Assembly: GCF_024323335.1 (NCBI RefSeq)
Contig: NC_066583.1
Span: 16,724,665-16,788,664, forward strand
Source of the DNA: Lathyrus oleraceus
Taxonomy: Eukaryota > Streptophyta > Magnoliopsida > Fabales > Fabaceae
Reading direction: 5' to 3'
Length of the DNA stretch: 64,000 nt
Shown: positions 21,384-33,645 of the stretch, piece by piece
Layout: the number at the start of each line of letters is the position of its first letter
How positions within the stretch are numbered: the first letter of the stretch is position 1
Notes under the pieces: generated by a model
Seen by the model: the letters and a program-made list of their open reading frames with translations, nothing else
The model's database searches: none
What the model was told of the DNA's origin: nothing
Made by a program: the position numbers and the translations under genes

Positions 21384-24128
21384 GTTGAGGTCTCTAACAA
21401 GAACCCTACTTCCTCAGAAGTCAATCATACAACTCCTACAGAAATGGAGATGAGAAGAGGAAAGCAAATAAACACACTAGCACAAGTGAACAAGCATCAC
21501 ACACTATATCCATACAAGAGGCCCAAACAATGGGTAGGCTTTAGTCAAGAGGGTTCATATCAACCTCGACAAACAAGCCAAACTGTAATGGTAATCTGTA
21601 GCTCTTAACCACTAACATTGAGAGTTAGGGTGAGGCTGATCAAAAATGGTAATGAGGATGAGACCTCATGCTCTTAACCCTGGCCTGGGTGAGCTCATGA
21701 TAAGGAAAGCGTGGGGATCCAGAAAGTGAGATCCTATTCCACTTGACAGACACTGGACAAAGATCTTGGGTACATGTTCAACAGCATCAGCACGTAGTGC
21801 GAGCATAAAGAACGACTCACTGAATAACGGGGGATTGGCTACTAATCCCTTTTATCCGTCAATTGCCTCTTCATGGAGGTCTTATCAAGTAGCACATGCC
21901 TCATCTTGGAGGTCTTATCAAATATCATATGCCTCATCTTGGAGGTCTTTGGCACAATTATAAACAAACACAAACAGAGCCTCTTAAGGAGGACTTCCAG
22001 CAAAATGCCTGCCAAAAGGGTGACAGGACTTCCAGACTACATGGAGTAAGAAGATAATTACCTAAGTGGTGTATCAACCACAATCCAAAGCTCAAGCAAG
22101 AGCTAAAAGCAAGCAACTAAGGTACCTGTACAAAGGCTAACCAGTTAGTACTTCAAACATAAAATCAGAAAACAAACAGTGAAACCATCCAACTGTACAC
22201 AACTCAATGAACAATGCTCAAGCACTCAAATGAGCTCAAGCCTATCAATTAGAACCCTACAAAACAAACAAAAGTTAGAACTCAAAGCATTTGTGTCTCA
22301 CAAAGTGAGAACAAACTCAACCATCAATGCTAAGTGTCCAAACCTGAAACACAAGTCAAGGTTAGTTCATGTACAAAACACTAGTACAAAGACTAGGTCC
22401 AAAACCAAACCAAATGATCAAAACAGAACTCAATCTTCCATATAAAGCACATTCAAACAATCAACAAAATGTCCTCAAAAGGACCAACATCAATTCACAA
22501 GGCAAGTACCTCAAATGGCTCATGTTATGCAATGATCAACAAATGAGCACAAAATGGACATCCAAATTAGAAAATCCAAATCAAAACAGAAATGCATCTA
22601 ATGACCTTGAGAATTTTTATGCAAGTTCCATATATCATGAATAAACAAGGTGCAAAAGATCAGATCTAGAAGAGTTCAAATGATAGGTGAACAAAAATGC
22701 ACAAATTGAATGCCAAAAATGTGACACCAATTGTCACATACATCTTCATGTGTCAAAAACAATGATAGCATATGAGAAAAAATTCAAACCAGTGCTCAAA
22801 AATTCATATCATGAGTGAAGATCAAGCATACAAAAAAATCAGATCAATTGGATCAAAGATGAAGATTTCACAAGGCATTGAACACAACATATCAATTTAG
22901 CACAAGGTTCAATAAAAAATTCCAAAATAAAAATCCAGAAACAAACAATTCATGAAATTAAAATTATAAAAAACTATACATCAAAACAAAATTATGAAAA
23001 AAAATTGGAGTTAATTTGGAGCATTTTACTATGTTTTATGATTTTTTCAAATGAGCAAAATAAATGGAATATGCATGTAAAATAAGGAGGGAAATAATGA
23101 AATTCAAATAAACTCAGAATTAATCTCGTCCATCAGATCACGTGCGCAAAGCAATCAAGCGGTCCCATTTAAATGATCAAAACGCACAGCATCACTAATT
23201 GAGTAAGCATGCACACTGAGCAAGTCAACACACACGCAAGCGAGTCAAAGGCATCATAACCAATCAAACGGACATGCAAGCAATACAATCAGCAGCCATA
23301 TAAGCTAAATGAAACGCATCGTTTCATTAAATGATTTGGCACGCAACGTCATCAGTCAAACATACACTTAGCACAGTCAAACGAATCATGGCCAATGGAA
23401 TGTACATGCAAGCGCCACATGGAAGCACACGTAGGATAAAACCCTAGCGTGAACCAGACGCCGGAGCTGTAGCTCCGATCGTCTTCTCCGACCAACCAGG
23501 CGGTGGCTCCGCCGTGGATTTTTGCAGAAATGAATAAATCTTATATCAATTGAACCAACTTTCAACCAGGAGTCCAAATATCATATTCAAATCAACTAAT
23601 TCATGCTAGGTTTTACGGATCGAACAAAAACATTATCATGAACAAAACTTCCAATTCATCATACAACCTCAATTCTGAGCCAAATCAAGATCTAAACATA
23701 TCAGCAGGCTCAGCTAAGTGAGATCTACATAATTATAACAAGAAATCAGCAAAAGGAGAGGATCGATTTTCAACTTACTTGAAATGAAGTTCACTATAAT
23801 CGCACTCTCAGGCTCTCTACAACTCCAGATCCACTCCAATATCTTTAACTTGAAGCTTTGTGCAAGAATCACCAACTGAAACCACCTAGATCTAGCTCAA
23901 TTTCAAAATTCCATTTCCATGAAGATGCACTTAATCTGCTCGAAATCCAGCTCAATTGTCCAAAACAGAGGTTGATTCTTGATCAATGAAGGATGATGAT
24001 CAAGAATCTTGAAGAATTTTTGGTGTTTGTGTGGAGAAATCAAGGATTCGAAGAGAGAAAAAAATGGAGGGAAAATAAAAATTTGAGATCTGAAATTCTG
24101 TTATGGAGGTTATGGATTAGGGTTTGGC

Positions 24129-24135
24129 TTTTATA
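24129..24135 (-). promoter_or_regulatory. TATA box in the Ogre-like LTR
   Basis: Minus strand CATATAAAAGCC about 1.25 kb downstream of the LTR start. A solo LTR with an intact core promoter could still drive transcription toward 19787. Confidence 0.5.
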
Positions 24136-25402
24136 TGGTCCACTAATCTCACTGAAATCCAAATTAGGCATTGGTTAAACATGATTAGGGATTATTGGAG
24201 CAATTTGCAAAAATGCAAAAGTGAGCTAGCATGGCCATGCTACACGTGAACAGTACTCATGCAAGGCTTGAATTCACTTAAAATCAACCAATAATCAAGA
24301 TTTGAATGGTATTTTGCTTGTATCATAAGCTAATTTTGAATTGTAGAAATTCCCTCCAAAATGATCACTTGAGGAATGATGAGCATACATGCCTCTCTCA
24401 TGCATGGCAATGGTTCATTTGAAATGTCTTGAACATGAGGAGCATTTTGCAAAAAGAATGGACCAAATTGGAGCTTTGTATCAAAAGTTATGCCACTTTG
24501 AACTTCCATGCACACCTTGTGATCAAATGACCATAACTCTTTAACCATTCATCATATGGACATGAATTAGAACTTTTTGAAAATGGTAGACAAAGATCTA
24601 CAACTTTCATGTTCACCAAAAATCCATTTGAAACTTCTTTGATGTTGATAAGTCAAGTTGAATGTGGACCAGAAACTTGCCATTTTTGGAAACTTAAAAT
24701 TACAGGTCATTTTCCATTTTTGGAAACTTTTGCCATGACTTCAAAATCTTCAAGATAGATGTTTAGAATGACAAATGGACCTCTTTTGAACATGACTGAG
24801 GTGTCTCAACTCATTTCCCCACCTCATAGCCCTCAGTTGACTGCACAGTTGACTTTCTGGTCCTCAGATGACCTTGAAATGTCTTGATCCACTAGAGCCT
24901 CCACCACTTGGGGAAATTGCTCAAAAATGAAACCCTAGCACATGTAAGCCCCTTATGATAACCATGTGATCCTCATCCCCAGCAAATACCTTATCTCTTT
25001 GAGAAACTCTGATTGGAAGAATGGCATTGATTAGGGTTGACCAGAGGTCACAACCCTAATCCAGAGTAATCTGAAGATGCATTATGAAACCCTTGATGAT
25101 GATAGAACCATGATGATGGTAATATATCCTTGCAAAAAAAGATGATGCTCAAGACCTTTGAAGAATCAAGAAACCCTAACTGAATCCCATGCCCTCAGAT
25201 GGTGGATCATCAATTCATAGAGACCCTCAGGCTTGAATCATGTAACTTCTCCATCTTTTGAAAAGACCTTGGAGGATGACCTTCTTATTTCCAAATGATA
25301 TGCAAAATGCAATGCCTAATGCCCTAAAATATTAAATGCAATGTGTCAAACTAATCTCAAGAAGAGGAGGGCAAATTTTGAGGTGTTACAGTAGGTAAAC
25401 TA

Positions 25403-27247
25403 TGAAATTCTGGCGTAGTCAGATTTCAGATGTTCTACTCCAAGTTATGACATCTGATCCAACATTGCTACAAATACAGCAAGATAGTTATACAATTCAA
25501 ACCCAGTACTGATATGCACACATTCACAGATGTCACGACATCTGCTACTATATCACCATAGTATGGAAGAACACCCAGTTCTGTCCATCTGGTACAAAGA
25601 CACAGCAGAGATCAACCATAGCAGTTACTTCTGTTGAGCCTGCACAGTTATCAGCATGATGTCTCAACATTGATTTGAACATCACCTGTTACAGCATTAC
25701 AGGTTTACCTTATTTTATAACCGACAAAATTATAACATGCAGAAGGTAAAAACACAAGTAATTGTTAATCCAGTTCGGTGCAACATCACCTACGTCTGGG
25801 GGCATACCAAGCCAGGAAGAAGATCCACTATCAGCAGTATTAATTCAGAGTTAAACTCCCCCGTTTACAACTCTTCACTTAATCCCTACCCAATGCAATC
25901 TATACCTAGGAACTCCTAGATAGAAACCTCCAGTTTCCATTCCTATCACTACAATTACAATGTAATGCTAAACAACTTGAACTTGCTTCACAACTTCGTT
26001 CAAGAACATAATCACTCTTGCCTACAGGCTTTGAGTTACAAAAACTCTCAGCTTTGAACACTGAGAAACACATGGTAACCTTCCCACAGATTGGGAGGTT
26101 TACCTCACACACACCCCTAAAAATTCATTCTAAGAGGCTTACAAAGACTAGGTTACAATAAGCTATTTATAACCTAATCACCCAACTGGATTTGGGCCTT
26201 CAGAAATCGCAGCAAACTTCTCCTTTGTTGTTACAACATCAGCAGCAACTTTCTGCTACAAACAAGGTCTTCAATCTTTTAGTTCCTGAAATATCTCCAT
26301 ATTTAGTTCCTAAAATATCTCCATATTTAGTTCCTACAATATCTCCATATTTAGTTCCTAAAATATCTCCATATTTAGTTCCTAAAATATCTCCATATTT
26401 AGTTCCTAAAATATCTCAAGACCTCCACAAATAATGCTACATAGGATTCTAACTAATTTCCACATATTAGTGTGCTAACAAATAGGCTATTTGTTAGGTT
26501 CCTTAATTGTAGCTTGGTTGTTGGTTTCCTGGATTTTAACCTGAGAAAAAAGCTGAAACAGAAAAACTAAACAACCTACAATATAGCATATGCTGTCAGG
26601 AATGAATGTCACAACATTCAGTTTGACTTCCAAATCATTAACCATATGATAAGTCTGTTTTTCCTGAAAACAGACTGTACAATTTGCTGTACTGTACAGA
26701 ACCAATCTGTCCATACTTCAGTATTAGCGTACATTAATAAATGTCAAAACATCCAATTTGACATTCACACATACAACCTTACATCAGGTTTGTTATCCTC
26801 TTGATAAGCAGACTGAGTTGCATACTGAAATGTAGCAGAAAACCAATCTGCTTATTGTTCAGTATATGTTGTCAATGATGAATGTCATAACATCCAGTTT
26901 GACATTCAGACAGTAGGCCTTATGCCAGGTCTGGTATTTCCTTGATAACCAGACTGGAAATGAATACTGAGCTCTAACAGAACACCAACTGTTCTATTCC
27001 TCAGTATCTGCTGACAGGGATGAATGTCACCACATCCAGTTTGACATTCAATAAATCCTGTATTAGCTAATCCTGCAGTAAGCTACTCAAGTATGTCATG
27101 ACATTAGTCAAGACATCAGAGTACAGTTAGATATTCTAACCTCCAATGCAGTTACACAACCATCTCCACAGCATGTCATGACATCAGTCAAGACATTAGA
27201 ATCCAGCTAGTGTTTTACCATACAATGCAGCCAATCAAACATCTACA
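25403..27247 (-). repeat. 3' LTR of the non-autonomous SIRE-like element
   Basis: 1,845 bp. It shares long blocks with the LTR at 37435-38915, including ACAAATAGGCTATTTGTTAG and the distal half. A minus-strand TATA box is at 26164-26172. Confidence 0.92.
26281..26420. repeat. 24-bp tandem repeat in the SIRE-like LTR
   Basis: Five full units and a partial sixth of AGTTCCTAAAATATCTCC plus ATATTT. The same array with the same unit order is in the other LTR at 31831-31970. It is absent from the autonomous SIRE LTR at 37435, so it arose in this subfamily. Confidence 0.92.
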
Positions 27248-27263
27248 AACTCCCCCTTTGGCA
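27248..27263 (-). other. polypurine tract of the non-autonomous SIRE-like element
   Basis: Minus strand GCCAAAGGGGGAGTT directly before the 3' LTR. A second similar tract, ACAAAAAGGGGGAGTA, is at 27568-27583. Confidence 0.8.
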
Positions 27264-30200
27264 AAATTTTGGCTAAAACACTTTGGCTTCACAATAGAGT
27301 CCATAGCAGCGGAAAACACACATCTAGCAGGAAATTAACCTAGCTAATACACTCAGAGTAGCAGCACACTCACACAGATGGAAGTTAAATAAAAACTTCA
27401 CATAATAGCAGACATACAGAAGTTAAATAAAAACTTCTAATTACAGCACACATACACATACTCACACTCATAGAAGTGGAACATCAACTGCAGCACTACC
27501 TCTGGATTAGAGGATCTTCAATATCTGTTTAGCAAAACACTCTGTTGTCCTGGGGCATCACAGGTGTTACTCCCCCTTTTTGTCAAAAATGTTGCCAAAG
27601 CAACACTTTAAATTACAGACCGACATAAACAGAATTACACACAAATGACAGATACACAATCTTCATTTTACTTCACAGTTTCAATCAAGAATACCCCTCT
27701 TGATCTTGCTTTACAGCTTTGATCAAGTCACTACCCACTTGATCTTGCTTCACAACTTTGATCAAGTAGTCACACACTGTCTTCACAGCAGGTGTATCAG
27801 GTGTCATACCTTGTTATCTGAGAACACATAGACCACAAGCTTGATGATTACTTGCAGCACAAAGACAGAACTCCCCCTGTCATGAACAACCAACTCTCCT
27901 CTTGAAACTTGGAGATCACACATGAACATATCCAACACCCCAAAGTGGGACCTTCACATACTTCCTGATTCAAAGAGAACCCAGACCACTTGATGAATGG
28001 AAAACATAAGACTCATCTTCATGTCTTCAAGAGCACACCCTCTGTTCAACCCTCTTGGCTGAACACATCCACACTCTGTGTCAATCTCTCTTCTAACCAG
28101 AACAGAAAACCACTTCACATAATGTTCTAACATTCGTTAGAACATCCTTCACAACATAACAAGGAACACCATCTGATAATCTTCAGATATCACTGAGTCA
28201 CCAACTTGATCCAAAAGAACCCAGACATAAATTGGGACATATACATTCTCATCCCATTACGAGAGATAATCTTCCATAGATAGCTCAGAGCTCCTACCAC
28301 AAGCTCCAAGAGATGAATAGAAAACACCTCCTTTTGTCTTCAACTTACTACTTTTCTGCTCAAAAGTAATTTGTCTCAGACTTTCCTCAAGAATAATCAG
28401 CTGCCATATGTGGATTATCTTGATTCTTCGAACTCACTTCTGAGATAGACCAAATGCCACTGGTTGATTACCTCCTTCATGAATTCTCATATGAAAAAGT
28501 CAAATGCCATTCTTTGACCTCTCCACGTTTATCAGACCTCTCCCAGAGATATTCTGACCTTCCAAGTGAGACTTGAACTTCAAGCTACATGTTGAACAAA
28601 ACTTAGATTTTCTAAGACATGAACATGTAACATCCTTTCTATCCAGCAACTCCAAAGAACTGCAACGAGAACGACCTTTTTGATGTATCCAATCTACAAC
28701 CCTGTAGACCCTTCTATCTCAAGTTGATGTGCCACTTCACCAACTAAGAATCTGATGTTGAACCACATGTCACAACATTGTGTTTTGACATCTAGCTGTT
28801 GAATTCAGCTCCTTCTTCTGCCACTTGAAAGAACTTCCTCCCTTCACAGAAAAAGAGTTCAATGTTCTCATAGACTTGATTGTGGAACCAAGTTTGAGTA
28901 AACAACCTCCATCCTGCAGGTTTGCAGTTAAGTCATCCAAGCTCACACCTTGATGAATCCCTGCTTCTTCTCCAAAGACATCAGATACTCTGATGCATGA
29001 GTCTTCAGAAGGACCAATTAGAAACTAACCCTTCAGCTATACCAAGGATTCCACTTCCTAAAGCAAGGCTGTTTCCATGATGTCAAGACTGCTGCCACTT
29101 GTTCTTGACTCCACAGTGTGCATAAGCTAATGCACTTCCTTACCTAGATCAGAAATAAACTGATCCAAGTAACCACCATCAAGACTATGATGTCTTCTTC
29201 TTCTTGTACATACCAAGGCTGAACATGTTTCTTGCCAGGAAACCTTTTCAGAGATCATATGCTTTTGCTGCCACCAAAGAGATAGATCATAAGCCAATGT
29301 ACTATCCTTCCTGTGATTCTGCATAGGGTCTTGAAGAAGTGATGTTCCAACATCTTTAATGACATCAGTTATCTTGAGCTCCAAGGATAATCAATTAAAC
29401 ACTTGTACTTGGCACAAGTAGACATTGATCTTAAATCCTTTCCCAATTATCCTTTCAGATACTTCCACCATAAGAATACTTTGAAAGTACTTTTCTTGTG
29501 TCAACATCTTCTGCTTGCAAGCACCTCGACAATTTTGAAAGTCTTCCCAGATTAAATTCACCCTTAGGAATGAGAGAGATGAATTATTCCTTGCAAATGT
29601 GTCACACAACCACCAGAACCCATGTGACACAGGTCAACAGCCAACCAGATCCTAGGCTGACCAAATGTGAGGAGGTTAACCAAAACTCCCCCTCAAATTA
29701 ACAATCATGGAAACTTCACACCAATATCCATGCATTGTACAGACATGTCTCAACATGACATACACCATCCCTACCAGTGGCACCTAACTCTATGAGTTAT
29801 ACCTATACATACTCCAATCACACCATTCAGACTTCAGCTGACCATAAGTACTAGTGAAAAACAACACCAGTCAATAGTAGATATGCATTGCCAGAGCATA
29901 CTACCTCAACCAACCTCTGAATCTTCATATTCTCACTCCTTGAAGGAACTGCCACTTCTGAGCGAGGTGTTTGAATAACAAGATTCATGGTCCCAATCCT
30001 CTTAAATGGAATAGCAGTCAGGTTACCCCATTATTGACTTCTATCATCCAGGGGACTTGTCTTCCACCACTACATAGTACTTCAGGGAACAACTATCCCA
30101 CCCTGATCAATCTATAGGAGTAAGACACCCAGCAGGAAATTGCACAATGTCACACCTCAACCAGCTCCACTTCTAGAGATCAGACTTCTATGAGTGACCT

Positions 30201-30932
30201 TCTTGAGCACACACCCAGTTGACCCTACCCTTGTCAACTGAGCACACATAGATGTCTCCTCTTCCAGGTCAGGAGTAGGTTCCAAGCAAGGTCTCCCTTT
30301 GTTTGACACCTAAAAACATCTGCTCTTCAACCAGTAGCTGCATACTTGTTGAACAACATGTTCTAACATCACATAGAACATTAGTTCCACCTCCTTGGAA
30401 CAAACTTTCCTTGAAATTCTTCAAGGTCTTCACATACATTACCCAAAAGAGTAAAAGAATCAGTGATCAGTTGATTCTTACCATCCTGCAATGAAAGCGT
30501 CATGATGAGTGGACTTGAGGAGACCCGAGTATCTTTGACAACTTCAATAGATTATGATGAAATCTTGAATATAGCATTCTTTCATCCACATGAGGGGAAA
30601 CTACATCAGAGTTTGAGTTTTGCCAGGTATTATGCAGCGGAAATCATAATACAACTCAACCTATGAACACACACTTCACCAGATCAGCCTCCAAGACCAT
30701 ACCAAGTTTGAATGTGATTCAATACTGGCACAGCTGTCCCACACAAAGGCCAATTGCCAACCTCCAGAGACAGGTACACACCATTCCCGTCATGAACAGT
30801 CCATCCACCTACTTCAAGGGACCATTCAGGGAAAATACGGAGCCTTTCACAGGTTCCAGCATCAGTACTAACATAACTCATTGTAAGATACCAAAAAGTA
30901 TCACCCATGGATCTCATCCAGAAACAGACAGG
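27264..30932 (-). other. internal region of the non-autonomous SIRE-like element, no gag-pol
   Basis: Its left 530 bp (to about 27790) align with 38931 to about 39340 of the autonomous SIRE. The remaining 3.1 kb are AC-rich on the plus strand, with only short frames (85 codons or fewer) on the minus strand and no recognisable domain. CTCCCCCT motifs recur (27870, 29683). It may hold a degraded extra ORF of SIRE elements or captured sequence; I cannot tell which. Confidence 0.6.
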
Positions 30933-30950
30933 ATGCCTGCTCTGATACCA
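30933..30950 (-). other. primer binding site, initiator-Met tRNA type
   Basis: Minus strand TGGTATCAGAGCAGGCATCC, two bases after the 5' LTR at 30953. TGGTATCAGAGC is the standard PBS for plant initiator tRNA-Met. Confidence 0.85.
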
Positions 30951-30952
30951 TT

Positions 30953-32797
30953 TGAAATTCTGGCGTAGTCAGATTTCAGATGTTCTACTCCAAGTTATGG
31001 CATCTGATCCAACATTGCTACAAATACAGCAAGATAGTTATACAATTCAAACCCAGTACTGATATGCACACATTCACAGATGTCACGACATCTGCTACTA
31101 TATCACCATAGTATGGAAGAACACCCAGTTCTGTCCATCTGGTACAAAGACACAGCAGAGATCAACCATAGCACTTACTTCTGTTGAGCCTGCACAGTTA
31201 TCAGCATGATGTCTCAACATTGATTTGAACATCACCTGTTACAACATTACAGGTTTACCTTATTTTATAACCGACGAAATTATAACATGCAGAAGGTAAA
31301 AACACAAGTAATTGTTAACCCAGTTCGGTGCAACATCACCTACGTATGGGGGCATACCAAGCCAGGAAGAAGATCCACTATCAGCAGTATTAATTCAGAG
31401 TTAAACTCCCCCATTTACAACTCTTCACTTAATCCCTACCCAATGCAATATATACCTAGGAACTCCTAGATAGAAACCTCCAGTTTCCATTCCTATCACT
31501 ACAATTACAATGTAATGCTAAACAACTTGAACTTGCTTCACAGCTTCGTTCAAGAACATAATCACTCTTGCCTACAGGCTTTGAGTTACAAAAACTCTCA
31601 GCTTTGAACACTGAGAAACACATGGTAACCTTCCCACAGATTGGGAGGTTTACCTCACACACACCCCTAAAAATTCATTCTAAGAGGCTTACAAAGACTA
31701 GGTTACAATAAGTTATTTATAACCTAATCACCCAACTGGATTTTGGCCTTCAGAAATCGCAGCAAACTTCTCCTTTGCTGTTACAACATCAGCAACAACT
31801 TTCTGCTACAAACAAGGTCTTCAATCTTTTAGTTCCTGAAATATCTCCAATTTTAGTTCCTAAAATATCTCCATATTTAGTTCCTACAATATCTCCATAT
31901 TTAGTTCCTAAAATATCTCCATATTTAGTTCCTAAAATATCTCCATATTTAGTTCCTAAAATATCTCAAGACCTCCACAAATAATGCTACATAGGATTCT
32001 AACTAATTTCCACATATTAGTGTGCTAACAAATAGGCTATTTGTTAGGTTCCTTAATTGTAGCTTGGTTGTTGGTTTCCTGGATTTTAGCCTGAGAAAAA
32101 AGCTGAAACAGAAAAACTAAACAACCTACAATATAACATATGCTGTCAGGAATGAATGTCACAACATTCAGTTTGACTTCCAAATCATTAACCATATGAT
32201 AAGTCTGTTTTTCCTGAAAACAGACTGTACAATTTGTTGTACTGTACAGAACCAATCTGTCCATACTTCAGTATCAGCGTACATTAATAAATGTCAAAAC
32301 ATCCAATTTGACATTCACACATAGAGCCTTACATCAGGTCTGTTATCCTCTTGATAAGCAGACTGAGTTGCATACTGAAATGTAGCAGAAAACCAATCTG
32401 CTTATTGTTCAGTATATGCTGTCAATGATGAATGTCATAACATCCAGTTTGACATTCAGATAGTAGGCCTTATGCCAGGTCTGGTATTTCCTTGATAACC
32501 AGACTGGAAATGAATACTGAGCTCTAACAGAACACCAATTGTTCTATTCCTCAGTATCTGCTGACAGGGATGAATGTCACCACATCCAATTTGACATTCA
32601 ATAAATCCTGTATTAGCTAATCCTGCAGTAAGCTACTCAAGTATGTCATGACATTAGTCAAGACATCAGAGTACAGTTAGATATTCTAACCTCCAATGCA
32701 GTTACACAACCATCTCCACAGCATGTCATGACATCAGTCAAGACATTAGAATCCAGCTAGTGTTTTACCATACAATGCAGCCAATCAAACATCTACA
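30953..32797 (-). repeat. 5' LTR of the non-autonomous SIRE-like element
   Basis: 1,845 bp, collinear with 25403-27247 at a constant offset of 5,550 bp with no net indel. TATA box TATAAATA on the minus strand at 31714-31721. Confidence 0.92.
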
Positions 32798-32802
32798 AAC
32801 TA

Positions 32803-33636
32803 AATCAAAGGAAAATAACTATCCCAAGCACCTCCCTGTTCCAAAACACAAGCTCTCAAAAGATCCTCTAGCGATTGAATCGTCCTTTCAGTCTGACCAT
32901 CTGTCGGTGGATGATAAGCAGAACTCAAACACAACTTTTTACCCAAAGCATGTTACAAACCTTCCCAAAATCTCGAAGTAAACCTCACATCCCTATCTGA
33001 CACAATGCTAGACGGCAGACCATGCAAACTGACAATTTTCTCAATATACAGCTTTGCAAGCCTCTCCATCGGATAATCCATTCTAATCGGAATAAAGTGA
33101 GCAGATTTCGTCAACCTGTCCATAATAACCCAAATAGCTTCACAATTACTCGGAGTCCTAGGTAAACCGTAAACAAAATCCATAGAAATACTATCCCATT
33201 TCCATTCAGGAATAGATAACGGTTGTAACAAACCAGACGGCTTCTAATGCTCAATCTTTGATTTCTGACAAATCAAACACGAATACATAAATTCCGCAAT
33301 CTCTTTCTTCATACCAGGCCACTAAAACAATTTCCTTAAATCTTGATACATCTTAGTAGCACCAGGATGAATACTCAAACCACTACGATGTCCTTCATCA
33401 AGACTCCTCTTTCTCAAATCCGAAACATCAGGAACACAAACTTTATCATGACACCTCATGAGACCATTCACATCAATCTGAAAATCACCACCTTTACCTT
33501 GATTGATCAACGTCAATCGATCTACCAAAACCAAATCATATTTCTGACCTTCTCGAATCTCATCCAAAATTCCACTAGTAAGCTTTAACATACTAAGCTT
33601 CACTCCAAAAGAAGTCTTTTCACAAACCAAACTCAT
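32803..33636 (-). pseudogene. Tekay integrase, zinc finger and catalytic core, broken
   Basis: The minus strand encodes an HHCC region (EGHRSGLSIHPGATKMYQ...CLICQ) and a DDE core (SISMDF, IVSDRD, and Glu in DGQTER near 32875). In-frame stops include TAG in place of Trp in LFxWPG (about 33327) and TAG before KPSG (about 33247). The frame is cut at 32802 by the SIRE-like insertion and continues at 19781. Confidence 0.88.
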
Positions 33637-33645
33637 ATCTTGAAA

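Larger units (their letters stand above)
19787..25390 (-). mobile_element. Ogre-like solo LTR, 5.6 kb
   Basis: The minus strand starts TGTAACACCTCAAAATTTGC at 25390 and ends ...CGCATTGCGACA at 19787, so TG...CA. The 5-bp TSD GTAGG lies on both sides (19782-19786 and 25391-25395) and the host integrase frame rejoins across it. There is no coding domain and no second LTR, so this is a solo LTR left by recombination. The length and the conserved GTATTAGCACCCCTCACG stretch fit the giant LTRs of Fabeae Ogre elements; the family name is from memory. It contains several internal tandem repeats and a minus-strand TATA box. Confidence 0.8.
25403..32797 (-). mobile_element. non-autonomous SIRE-like Ty1-copia element without gag-pol
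   Basis: 7,395 bp with two 1,845-bp LTRs, TG...CA ends and the 5-bp TSD AACTA (25398-25402 and 32798-32802). The PBS (TGGTATCAGAGCAGG on the minus strand, 30933-30950) and PPT (27248-27263) place the 5' LTR on the right. LTRs and the 3' non-coding region are clearly related to the SIRE element at 37435-45811, but the 3.7-kb interior has no gag or pol frame. The LTR copies differ at only a few sites per kilobase. It inserted into the Tekay integrase 7 bp from the Ogre-like LTR site. Confidence 0.88.

Noticed and set aside
26281..26420. CRISPR-like array
   Set aside because: Head-to-tail 24-bp units without spacers inside a plant LTR; a minisatellite.
27264..30932. Hidden gag-pol in the SIRE-like element
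   Set aside because: I looked for integrase, RT (YVDD) and RNase H motifs on the minus strand and found none; frames are all short.
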